Origin: Betaproteobacteria bacterium
GTDB lineage: Bacteria > Pseudomonadota > Gammaproteobacteria > Burkholderiales > Casimicrobiaceae
Length of the DNA stretch: 27,186 nt
Reading direction: 5' to 3'
Assembly (NCBI GenBank): GCA_016717855.1
Contig: JADKEV010000050.1
Location: 1 to 27,186, forward strand
The notes beneath the pieces were generated by a model, which was given only the letters and a program-made list of their open reading frames with translations, had not been told where the DNA came from and did no database searches. Position numbers and translations under genes: made by a program. Below, one piece after another: positions 8,236 to 15,301 of the stretch; the stretch's first letter is position 1; each line of letters begins with the position of its first letter.

Positions 8236-8829
8236 GTGAATGCTCTGCTGAAACTATCCGGGGCGATCGACCGGATCAATGAGTTCGTCGGCAAGTGGGT
8301 CGCCTGGCTGATACTGGCGGCCGTGGTCGTCAGCGCCACCAATGCCGTGATCCGCAAGGCCTTCAACGCGAGTTCGAATGCCTTCCTGGAAATCCAGTGG
8401 TATTTCTTCGCCGCCGTGTTCCTGCTCTGCGCCGGCTACACGCTGTTGCGCAACGAGCATGTGAAGATCGACGTGATTCTGCACATGTATTCCAAGCGCA
8501 AGCAGATCTGGGTGGACATCATCGGGATCATCTTCTTCCTGTTCCCGTTCGTCGTCGCAGTGGTCGTGCTGTCATGGCCGCTCTTCGTCGACGCGTTCAA
8601 GACCGGCGAGATGTCGCAGAACGCCGGGGGCCTGGTGCGCTGGCCGGTGTTCATGCTGGTGCCGATCGGCTTCACGCTGCTCGGCATCCAGGGCGTCTCC
8701 GAGCTGATCAAGCGCTTCGCGTTCCTGAAGGGCATGATCGAGGATCCGACCCGGAAAAAACAACAAAAGACCGCCGAGCAGGAACTGGCTGAAGCCATCC
8801 TTGCGCAGACCCAGGGAGCGCAAAAATGA
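8236..8829 (+). CDS. dctQ: TRAP transporter small permease subunit (DctQ)
   Basis: Four-helix small membrane subunit of a tripartite ATP-independent periplasmic transporter. It has 197 residues. Hydrophobic segments lie at about 20-40, 57-75, 92-118 and 138-156. EIQWYFFAAVFLLCAGYTLLRNEHVKID is the family hallmark (given here by its ends EIQWYFF and NEHVKID). The start is a GTG behind the strong site GAGGAGG. The C-terminus is a charged, Gln/Glu-rich tail. The stop overlaps the dctM ATG as ATGA. Type resemblance is to the TakQ/mannitol-chloroaromatic subgroup, which is usually paired with an alpha-keto or carboxylate receptor. Confidence 0.9.
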   Translation: MNALLKLSGAIDRINEFVGKWVAWLILAAVVVSATNAVIRKAFNASSNAFLEIQWYFFAAVFLLCAGYTLLRNEHVKIDVILHMYSKRKQIWVDIIGIIFFLFPFVVAVVVLSWPLFVDAFKTGEMSQNAGGLVRWPVFMLVPIGFTLLGIQGVSELIKRFAFLKGMIEDPTRKKQQKTAEQELAEAILAQTQGAQK

Positions 8830-10608
8830 TGGCCTTCATCGCAGCCAACCTGGCGCCGATCATGTTCGCCTCGCTGGTGATCTTCCTGCTGTTCGGGTAT
8901 CCGGTCGCCTTCGGGCTGGCCGCCTGCGGGATCTTCTATGCGCTGGTGGGCATCGAGGTCGGCGCCCTGCCCGCGTCGCTGTTCCAGGCGCTGCCGCTGC
9001 GGATTTTCGCGGTGATGGGCAACGACACGCTGCTGGCGATCCCGTTCTTCACCTTCATGGGGCTGATCCTGGAACGAAGCGGGATGGCCGAGGACCTGCT
9101 GGAGACGATCGGCCAGATTTTCGGGCCGATCCGCGGCGGCCTGGCCTACGCGGTGATTTTCGTCGGCGCGATGCTGGCGGCCACCACCGGCGTGGTCGCC
9201 GCGTCGGTCATTTCGATGGGCCTGATCTCGCTGCCCATCATGCTGCGCTACGGCTACGACCGGCGCGTCGCCTCGGGCGTCATCGCCGCCTCGGGGACCG
9301 CTGGCGCAGATCATCCCGCCCTCGCTGGTGCTGATCGTGCTCGCCGACCAGCTCGGCAAGTCGGTGGGCGACATGTACAAGGGCGCGTTCATTCCCGGCT
9401 TCGTGCTGACCGCCATGTATGCGGGCTACGTGCTGATGGTGAGCCTGGCCAAGCCGCAGTGGGCCCCCGCACTGCCGCCGGAAGCGCGCACGATCCGCGA
9501 AGCCGACGGCTCCAGCGGCATGCGCTCGCTGCTGGTGCTGCTGGCCATCAGCGTCGCCTCCAGTGTCGTCCTGGCCAAGCTCTATCCGCCGTCGCCCTTC
9601 GACGAAATGCTGGTGTCCTCGATGTTCTTCGGCGTCCTGGTCGCGTTCGTGCTGGCGGTGGCGAACAAGCTGCTCAAGCTGAACCTGCTCTCGCACGTCG
9701 CCGAGCGCGTCACGTTCGTGATGATCCCGCCGCTGGCGCTGATCTTCCTGGTGCTGGGCACGATCTTCCTGGGCATCGCGACACCCACCGAAGGCGGCGC
9801 CATGGGCGCCTCCGGCGCGCTGATCATGGCGATGATCCGCAAGCGCCTCACCTGGCGCCTGCTCAAGCAGGGGATGGACACAACCGCCAAGCTGTCGTGC
9901 TTCGTGCTCTTCATTCTGCTGGGCTCGACGACATTCAACCTGGTCTTCCAGGGCGTCGACGGTTCGAAGTGGGTGGAGCATCTGTTGACCGGCCTGCCGG
10001 GCGGCCAGCTTGGCTTCCTGATCGTGGTCAACGTCCTGGTGTTCCTGCTGGCGTTCTTCCTCGACTTCTTCGAGCTGGCGTTCATCGTCATTCCGCTGGT
10101 CGGGCCGGTCGCGGAAAAGCTCGGCATCGACCTGATCTGGTTCGGCGTGCTGCTGGGCGTGAACATGCAGACCTCGTTCATGCACCCGCCGTTCGGCTTC
10201 GCGCTGTTCTACCTGCGCAGCGTCGCGGCGATCGAGCCCTACAAGGACCGGCTCACCGGCAAGATGATGGAACCGGTGACGACCGGGCAGATCTACTGGG
10301 GCGCGGTGCCGTTCGTGGTCATCCAGGTCATCATGGTGGGCCTGGTGATCGCGTTCCCCGGCATGGTCAGCGGCGGCCTCGACAAGCAGAAGGAGGTCGA
10401 TCTGTCCAAGTTCCGGATCGAAATGCCGATCCAGAAGCAGGACGCCGCGCCCGCCCCCAATCTGAACGACCTGTTCAAGATCGAGCCCAAGAGCGACGCG
10501 GGCGGTGTGCCCGCCGCGGCGCCACCGGCAGGCGGCGAGAGCAAGGCGAACGATCCGATGCAGTCCATTCTCGACGCCGTGAAGAAGGAGGCCGAGCAGA
10601 AGAAGTAG
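8826..10608 (+). pseudogene. dctM: TRAP transporter large permease subunit (DctM), one frameshift
   Basis: Main membrane channel subunit of the TRAP transporter, with more than ten hydrophobic segments. The start (MMAFIAANLAPIMFASLVIF) is in the dctQ-coupled frame. Near 9295-9305 the frame breaks: one extra base in GGGACCGCTGGCG separates SGVIAASGT from LAQIIPPSLVLIVLADQLG. The total length of 1783 nt is one more than a multiple of three, so removing one base restores a 593-residue protein. After the last helix (about 10372) comes an unusual hydrophilic tail of about 78 residues, rich in Lys, Pro and Ala. If the insertion is a sequencing error, the gene is intact; if real, the transporter is dead. 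The second part may be annotated separately from 9328. Confidence 0.88.
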
Positions 10609-10617
10609 GACGTGGGC

Positions 10618-10644
10618 GTAGGATGGGTGGAGCGGCGATCCATC
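10618..10644 (+). repeat. REP copy 3, degenerate
   Basis: Starts GTAGGATGGGTGGAGC, then lacks part of the loop and ends ATCCATC. It lies 9 bp after the dctM stop. Confidence 0.7.
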
Positions 10645-10653
10645 AAAGAACCG

Positions 10654-10684
10654 CCCCTCACCCACCTCCCAAGCGGGGCGAGGG
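10654..10684. repeat. Second hairpin-repeat family, degenerate copy
   Basis: Reads CCCCTCACCC, then CCTCCC, an AAGC loop, GGGGCGAGGG. It resembles the CCCTCTCCC/GGGAGAGGG hairpin at the right edge of the window and lies next to the terminator. Confidence 0.5.
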
Positions 10685-10689
10685 CACAA

Positions 10690-10714
10690 AAAACCCGGCA
10701 CGCGGCCGGGTTTT
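10690..10714. terminator. Bidirectional intrinsic terminator between dctM and dctP
   Basis: Perfect 10-bp stem AAAACCCGGC / GCCGGGTTTT around a 5-base loop ACGCG, with T runs on both strands. It sits between the convergent dctM and dctP genes and can serve both. Confidence 0.9.
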
Positions 10715-10743
10715 TCCTGCCCGATGAACGGGCGGCAATCAAC

Positions 10744-11835
10744 TTACCACTTCTGCCCCTGCATGTAGCGATCCATCGTGGATTCGGTGAACTGGAACCA
10801 CAGGTTCGCGTCGCCGCGGAACCGCGCGTAGTCCTCGTACACCTTTTTCCACTTCGGGTTCTTGGCGGAAAGCTCGGAATAGAGTTCCAGCGAGTTCTTG
10901 AGCGCGCTGTCCATCACGTCCTTGGGGAACGCGAACAGCTTGGCGCCGCCCGTCGCCACCAGGCGCTTCAACGCCGCCGGATTGCGGGCATCGTACTTGG
11001 CGACCATGTCCACGCCCGCGTGGGCGCATGCGCTTTCGACGATCGCCTTGTAGTCGGCCGGCAGCGCTTCCCATGCCTTGGTGTTGACGTAGAACGACAG
11101 GCCGGGGCCGTATTCCCACCAGCCCGGATACGCGTAGTACGGCGCGACCTTGTTGAAGCCCAGCTTTTCGTCGTCGTACGGACCCACCCACTCGGCCGCG
11201 TCGATCGTGCCCTTTTCCAGCGCCGGATAGATGTCGCCGCCCGGGATGTTCTGCGGCACGCCGCCCATGCGCTCGACGACCTTGCCGGCGAAGCCGCCGA
11301 CGCGGAACTTGAGGCCCTTGAAATCGGCGGCCGACTTTATTTCCTTGCGGAACCAGCCGCCCATCTGCGCGCCGGTGTTGCCGCCGGGAAAGTTGATGAT
11401 GTTGTAGCCCGCGAAAAACTCGCGCAGCAGCTTCACGCCGTTGCCCTCGTACAGCCAGCCGTTCATCTGGCGGGCATTGAGGCCGAACGGAATCGCGCAG
11501 TCGAGCGCGAAGGTGTCGTCCTTGCCGAAGTAGTAGTACGACGCGGTATGCGCGCACTCGACGGTGCCCTTGTCGATCGCGTCGACGATGCCCGGGGTGG
11601 GGACCAGTTCGCCGGGGCCGTGCACCGAGATCTGGAACTTGCCGCCCGTCATCGCGCTGACGTGCTTGGCGAAGACTTCGGAGACGCCGTACAGCGTATC
11701 CAGCGACTTGGGGAAGGCCGACGTCAGACGCCAGCGCACGGCCGGGGTCTGGCCGATGACCGCGGGGGCGCCCAGAATTGCCGCGCTGCCTGCCGCGCCG
11801 ACGGCGGCCTTTTTCAGAAAAGATCGTTTATCCAC
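10744..11835 (-). CDS. dctP: TRAP transporter substrate-binding protein (DctP/TakP-like)
   Basis: Periplasmic receptor that delivers a carboxylate to the DctQM permease. It has 363 residues. The start is a GTG at 11835 behind a strong AGGAGGG. The N-terminus KRSFLKKAAVGAAGSAAIL resembles a Tat signal with Lys-Arg in place of Arg-Arg, cleaved near residue 30. Family segments are FPKSLDTLYG, GKFQISVHGPGELVP, GLKFRVGGFAGKVVERMGG and NIPGGDIYPALEKGTIDAAEW. This pattern matches TakP-like receptors for alpha-keto or related acids (inference). It lies on the opposite strand to dctQM and converges on it, so it is expressed separately from its presumed permease. Confidence 0.93.
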   Translation of the reverse strand: MDKRSFLKKAAVGAAGSAAILGAPAVIGQTPAVRWRLTSAFPKSLDTLYGVSEVFAKHVSAMTGGKFQISVHGPGELVPTPGIVDAIDKGTVECAHTASYYYFGKDDTFALDCAIPFGLNARQMNGWLYEGNGVKLLREFFAGYNIINFPGGNTGAQMGGWFRKEIKSAADFKGLKFRVGGFAGKVVERMGGVPQNIPGGDIYPALEKGTIDAAEWVGPYDDEKLGFNKVAPYYAYPGWWEYGPGLSFYVNTKAWEALPADYKAIVESACAHAGVDMVAKYDARNPAALKRLVATGGAKLFAFPKDVMDSALKNSLELYSELSAKNPKWKKVYEDYARFRGDANLWFQFTESTMDRYMQGQKW

Positions 11836-11885
11836 AAAAACCCTCCTAAATGGGAATCGAAAGAAAACCCGAACTGCCGGGCCGG

Positions 11886-11891
11886 ATTATA
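11886..11891 (-). promoter_or_regulatory. -10 box for dctP
   Basis: TATAAT on the minus strand, about 50 bp before the GTG of dctP and inside the 99-bp gap after pmbA. The -35 region is poor. It suggests dctP is transcribed on its own rather than only by read-through from pmbA. Confidence 0.45.
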
Positions 11892-11934
11892 GTTCAAAAA
11901 AATGAGAATCTGCCTGACCGCGAGACTACCACGT

Positions 11935-13287
11935 TCATGAACCGGCGACAGTCATGTTGTCGACCAGGATCGAGCCCGTTTGCCGCGCGCCGCGCCGGTC
12001 AACATCGTTGCCGACAGCCACAATTCCCCGGTAGATGTCCCGCAGGTTGCCGGCGATGGTGATCTCCTCGACCGGATAGGCGATCTTGCCGTTTTCGATC
12101 CAGTAGCCGGCAGCGCCGCGCGAGTAGTCGCCGGTCACCGGGTTGACGCCCTGGCCGAGCAGTTCGGTCACCAGCAGGCCAGTGCCCATCCGGCGCAACA
12201 GCGCCGCGAAGTCGTCGTCGCCGTGGCTGACCACCAGGTTGTGCGAGCCGCCGGCGTTGCCGGTGGTCGCCAGCCCGAGCTTGCGCGCCGAGTAACTGCC
12301 CAGGAAATAACCCTGGACGACGCCGTCCTTGACCACGTCCCGGGTCAGGGTGGCGACGCCTTCGTCGTCGAACGGCGCGCTCGCCACGCCGCGCGGCAGG
12401 TGCGGCATTTCGCGGATCCGGATGTGCGGGGCGAACACCGTCTGGCCGACGCTGTCGAGGAGGAACGACGACTTGCGGTACAGGCTGCCGCCACTGACCG
12501 CGCCGACGAAATGACCGATCAGGCCCGAGGCGACCGGCGCCTCAAAGACGACCGGCGCCGCGCGCGTGGTGAGCTTGCGCGCATTGAGCCGGCGGATGGT
12601 GCGCACGCCGGCGGCGCGGCCCACCGCTTCGGCCGCTTCCAGTTCGCCGGGCAAGCGGGCCGACGTGTACCAGTAGTCGCGCTGCATCGCGCCGCGGTCC
12701 TCGGCGATCATCGAGCAACTGATGCCGTGGCGCGAGCTGCGGTAGCCGCCCGAGAAGCCCAGCGTGTTGGCGTAGATGAACTCGCCCTCGTGCGCGGACA
12801 CCGTGGCGCCCTCGGAGTTGGTGATCCGCGGGTCGACGGCCAGCGCGGCGGCTTCGCAGCGCTGCGCGATCTCGATGGAATCCGCGACCGTCACGCCCCA
12901 CGGGTGGTACAGATCCAGTTCCGGTATGTCCCGCGCCAGGCGCTCGGGGTCGGCCAGCCCGGCGCAGTCGTCTTCCTCGGTGAACCGGGCGATGGTGAGC
13001 GCCTTGTCGACCGCCGCTGCCAGCGCGACCGGCGAAGTGTCGACGGTGCTGGCATGGCCGCGCCGCTTGCCCACGAAAACCGTGACGGTGACGCCCTTGT
13101 CGCGGTTGTACTCGATGGTCTCGACTTCCCCCTTGCGCACCGTGACGCTCTGGCCGAAGCCCTGGGAAACTTCGGTTTCGGCGGCGCTCGCGCCCTGTTC
13201 CCGCGCGCGCGCCAACACCACCTCGCTGATCTGGCGCAGCGCTGCGGTGGGCAGCGGAAATCGGGTCTCGTCGTTTGTCATCGCCAT
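11935..13287 (-). CDS. pmbA: Metalloprotease-associated protein PmbA/TldE
   Basis: Partner of TldD in the TldD/TldE protease that matures or degrades modified peptides. The TldE chain itself lacks the HExxxH zinc motif, and none is seen here. It has 450 residues from the ATG at 13287 (a second ATG two codons on is equally possible), the same length as E. coli PmbA. Typical segments are VTVRKGEVETIEYNRDKG, VGKRRGHASTVD, HGISCSMIAED, LTRDVVKDGVVQGYFLGSY and the closing IENGKIAYPVEEITIAGNL. It is divergent from darP, as in many proteobacteria. tldD is not in the window. The assignment is secure. Confidence 0.95.
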   Translation of the reverse strand: MAMTNDETRFPLPTAALRQISEVVLARAREQGASAAETEVSQGFGQSVTVRKGEVETIEYNRDKGVTVTVFVGKRRGHASTVDTSPVALAAAVDKALTIARFTEEDDCAGLADPERLARDIPELDLYHPWGVTVADSIEIAQRCEAAALAVDPRITNSEGATVSAHEGEFIYANTLGFSGGYRSSRHGISCSMIAEDRGAMQRDYWYTSARLPGELEAAEAVGRAAGVRTIRRLNARKLTTRAAPVVFEAPVASGLIGHFVGAVSGGSLYRKSSFLLDSVGQTVFAPHIRIREMPHLPRGVASAPFDDEGVATLTRDVVKDGVVQGYFLGSYSARKLGLATTGNAGGSHNLVVSHGDDDFAALLRRMGTGLLVTELLGQGVNPVTGDYSRGAAGYWIENGKIAYPVEEITIAGNLRDIYRGIVAVGNDVDRRGARQTGSILVDNMTVAGS

Positions 13288-13356
13288 CGTGGGGGCCGGT
13301 CCGGGCAAATCGGCTATGATAGCGCACTTGATTCGGCAATCCTGAACACCCATCCC
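13288..13356. promoter_or_regulatory. Divergent pmbA/darP intergenic region
   Basis: 69 bp shared by two divergent genes. It contains CTATGATAG (13313-13321), giving TATGAT on the plus strand and TATCAT on the minus strand. One short palindromic element could thus serve as -10 for both directions. -35 boxes are not convincing. Confidence 0.35.
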
Positions 13357-14160
13357 ATGCCGCGCATCTGGCACAAAGATCCCCCGCCGCCGGAAGACGA
13401 CGGCATCCCGTCGAAGACGCAGCGCAAGCACGAAATGCACGCGCTGCAGGACCTGGGCGAACGCCTGGCGGAACTCACGCCCGACCGGCTCGGGCAACTC
13501 GAGCTGCCCGACCGGCTGGCGACCGCCATCACCGAATACCGGCGCTTCAACAAATGGGAGGCCAAGCGCCGGCAGATGCAGTACATCGGCAAGCTGATGC
13601 GCGACATCGACGCCGCGCCGATCGTCGCCCAACTCGACATCTGGGCCGGCACCTCGCGCGCCGCCGTCGCGGGGTTTCATGCGGTCGAGGAATGGCGCGA
13701 CAAGCTGCTGGCCGACAACGCCGCGCTCGACGCGTTGGCCACCGCGCACCCCGGCGCCGACCGCGCGCGCTTCGCGTTGCTGATCGACCGCGCCCGGACC
13801 GAGCGCGCCGGCGGCAAGCCGCCGGCAAACTTCCGCCTGCTGTTCCGCGAACTGGCCAAGCTGCTGGATGCGGAGCGGCGCACGGCGCTTCCGGCGAAGC
13901 AGCCTGAAGAGTCACGACCCGTAGGATGGGTGGAGCCAGGACCATCGTGTCGGGGCCTCCGAGTCAAGGCAATGCCGGTGGAATTCGGTGATGCAACGCC
14001 ATTTCTTTTCAATCTCTCGCCGATGGGTATCGCTTCGCTCCACCCGCCATTGATGGGTATCGCTTCGCTCCACCCTGCTGACTGCTACTCGCGGCATGCG
14101 CATCCACGCCGCCGCCGGCCCCCTCCACCGGCCCGGCCCCCGGACACTGGCAACTGGTGA
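13357..14160 (+). CDS. darP: Ribosome biogenesis factor DarP (YjgA/DUF615) with REP-encoded C-terminal tail
   Basis: Late 50S-subunit assembly factor. Residues 1-188 match the DUF615 family: KTQRKHEMHALQDLGERLAEL, the basic EYRRFNKWEAKRRQMQYIGKL region (shown by its ends EYRRFNK and QYIGKL) and FRLLFRELAKLL. The family is usually about 170-190 residues, so the native protein ended near residue 188. From codon 189 (position 13921) the frame runs into repeat DNA and reads VGWVEP, then MGIASLHP twice (from residue 223), before a TGA at 14158. The 79-residue tail is therefore probably not native; the old stop was lost when repeats were inserted. Whether the tail is made or tolerated is unknown. 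Confidence 0.9.
   Translation: MPRIWHKDPPPPEDDGIPSKTQRKHEMHALQDLGERLAELTPDRLGQLELPDRLATAITEYRRFNKWEAKRRQMQYIGKLMRDIDAAPIVAQLDIWAGTSRAAVAGFHAVEEWRDKLLADNAALDALATAHPGADRARFALLIDRARTERAGGKPPANFRLLFRELAKLLDAERRTALPAKQPEESRPVGWVEPGPSCRGLRVKAMPVEFGDATPFLFNLSPMGIASLHPPLMGIASLHPADCYSRHAHPRRRRPPPPARPPDTGNW
13921..13946 (+). repeat. REP copy 4, degenerate, inside the darP frame
   Basis: GTAGGATGGGTGGAGC followed by a shortened loop and ACCATC. It is translated as VGWVEP in DarP. Confidence 0.75.
14022..14049 (-). repeat. REP copy 5, missing its GTAG head
   Basis: GATGGGTATCGCTTCGCTCC then ACCC on the plus strand, so the copy reads on the minus strand. The distal arm and head are lost. It is translated as MGIASLHP in DarP. 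Confidence 0.8.
14052..14076 (-). repeat. REP copy 6, truncated at the DUF3617 gene start
   Basis: Same sequence as copy 5 and in tandem with it. It stops directly before the lipoprotein signal segment of the next gene. Confidence 0.8.
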
Positions 14161-14489
14161 TCGAAGTCGAAGACATGCCGGGGACGGGCAAGGTGCCGCC
14201 GCAGACGATGACGCTGTGCTCGACGGCCGAGGACAAGAAGCAGTGGCAGGACATGGTCGGCGGCAAGACCGCGGCCGGTTGCACGGTGAAAGACTACGAG
14301 GCGCGGGGAGCGACGATCAGTTACGCGATGCAATGCCAGGGCGGCATCGAAGGCGCGACGCTGATCACGGTCGCGGACGAAAACAACTATCGCGGCGAGT
14401 CACGGTTGAGCCTGAAGGTCGGCGACAAGCCGGCGACGATCCGCAGCAAGGTCACGGCCAAACGCCTGTCGCCGGAGTGCAGGAAATGA
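14082..14489 (+). CDS. DUF3617-type lipoprotein, start codon missing
   Basis: Small secreted protein of unknown function. From the first codon after an in-frame TGA (14079) the frame reads LLLAAC, a lipobox with Cys at 14097-14099. A Pro/Ala/Thr linker and GHWQLVIEVEDMPGTGKVPPQTM follow, then cysteines typical of DUF3617. No ATG, GTG or TTG precedes the lipobox in frame. A truncated REP copy sits where the first 10-15 residues should be. A GTG at 14157 would give a protein without a signal, which I consider unlikely to be the native start. Its TGA overlaps the mog ATG (ATGA), so the pair was an operon. Probably 5'-damaged by repeat insertion. Confidence 0.75.
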   Translation: MLLAACASTPPPAPSTGPAPGHWQLVIEVEDMPGTGKVPPQTMTLCSTAEDKKQWQDMVGGKTAAGCTVKDYEARGATISYAMQCQGGIEGATLITVADENNYRGESRLSLKVGDKPATIRSKVTAKRLSPECRK

Positions 14490-15085
14490 GCGCCATCCCG
14501 GGCGAGTTGCTGATCGGGCTGGTCTCCATCAGCGACCGCGCCGCCGCCGGCGTCTACGAGGACAAGGGCATCCCGGCGCTGCGCGAGTGGTTCGGCGCCG
14601 CGCTCAAGTCGCCATGGCGAATGGAGACGCGGCTGATTCCGGACGAGCGCCCGGTCATCGAGGCGACCTTGATCGAACTGGTCGATGCCGCCGGCTGCGA
14701 CCTGGTGCTCACGACCGGCGGCACCGGCCCCGCGCCGCGCGACGTCACGCCCGAGGCGACACTGGCGGTGGCCGACCGCGTGATGCCCGGCTTCGGCGAG
14801 CAGATGCGCCAGATCAGCCTGCACTTCGTGCCGACGGCGATCCTGTCCCGGCAGGTCGGGGTGATCCGCGGCAAGGCGCTGCTGCTGAATCTGCCGGGGC
14901 AGCCGAAGTCGATCCGCGAGACGCTGGAAGGGCTGAAGGACGGCGAGGGCAAGCCGGTCGTGCCCGGCATCTTCGCCGCGGTTCCGTATTGCCTCGACCT
15001 CATCGGCGGCCCGTACGTCGAGACCAACGATTCCGTGTGCAAGGCCTTCCGGCCGAAGAGCGCCATCCGCCCGCCCGCCGCGTAG
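14486..15085 (+). CDS. mog: Molybdopterin adenylyltransferase (MogA type)
   Basis: Adenylates molybdopterin before molybdenum insertion. It has 199 residues, close to the 195 of E. coli MogA. IGLVSISDRAAAGVYEDKGIP is at the N-terminus (here in part). The MPT-binding motif is LVLTTGGTGPAPRDVTPEAT. Then come GFGEQMRQISL, LLLNLPGQPKSIRETL and AVPYCLDLIGGPY. The start overlaps the upstream lipoprotein stop. The C-terminus AFRPKSAIRPPAA ends at a TAG that is part of the GTAG head of a REP copy, so the original stop was probably replaced. No other molybdenum-cofactor gene is in the window. The assignment is secure; Mog rather than MoaB is favoured by length and the C-terminal segment. Confidence 0.94.
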   Translation: MSAIPGELLIGLVSISDRAAAGVYEDKGIPALREWFGAALKSPWRMETRLIPDERPVIEATLIELVDAAGCDLVLTTGGTGPAPRDVTPEATLAVADRVMPGFGEQMRQISLHFVPTAILSRQVGVIRGKALLLNLPGQPKSIRETLEGLKDGEGKPVVPGIFAAVPYCLDLIGGPYVETNDSVCKAFRPKSAIRPPAA

Positions 15086-15112
15086 GATGGGTGGAGCGCA
15101 GCGATACCCATC
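15082..15112 (+). repeat. REP copy 7, provides the mog stop codon
   Basis: Full-length consensus copy. The TAG of its GTAG head is the stop codon of mog (15083-15085). Confidence 0.95.
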
Positions 15113-15125
15113 TCGTTCCGCATTC

Positions 15126-15156
15126 GTAGGATGGGTGGAGCGCAGCGATACCCATC
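15126..15156 (+). repeat. REP copy 8
   Basis: Full-length copy in direct repeat with copy 7 (13 bp apart) and inverted relative to copy 9 (27 bp apart). Confidence 0.95.
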
Positions 15157-15183
15157 TGGCCGCGGGGGCTCTTCGAATTCCAT

Positions 15184-15214
15184 GATGGGTATCGCTGCGC
15201 TCCACCCATCCTAC
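15184..15214 (-). repeat. REP copy 9
   Basis: Full-length copy on the minus strand. With copy 8 it forms an inverted pair, the arrangement of a REPIN. Confidence 0.95.
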
Positions 15215-15265
15215 GACATCTACAACTTCCTGGGCCATGAGGTAGAGTCGTCCGCAGCGCCGGTG

Positions 15266-15271
15266 TACAAT
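15266..15271 (+). promoter_or_regulatory. -10 box of the first Bug receptor gene
   Basis: TACAAT in the context GTACAATCC, the same context as the maoC-like promoter. A weak -35 (TAGAGT, 15243-15248) lies 17 bp upstream. It is 30 bp before the ATG. Confidence 0.4.
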
Positions 15272-15301
15272 CCGCGCGCCTACCGCCACCAGGTCACGAC
15301 C

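Noticed and set aside
15082..15214. CRISPR array suggested by three near-identical repeats
   Set aside because: Spacing is irregular (13 and 27 bp), one copy is inverted, copies are scattered over the window, and there are no cas genes.
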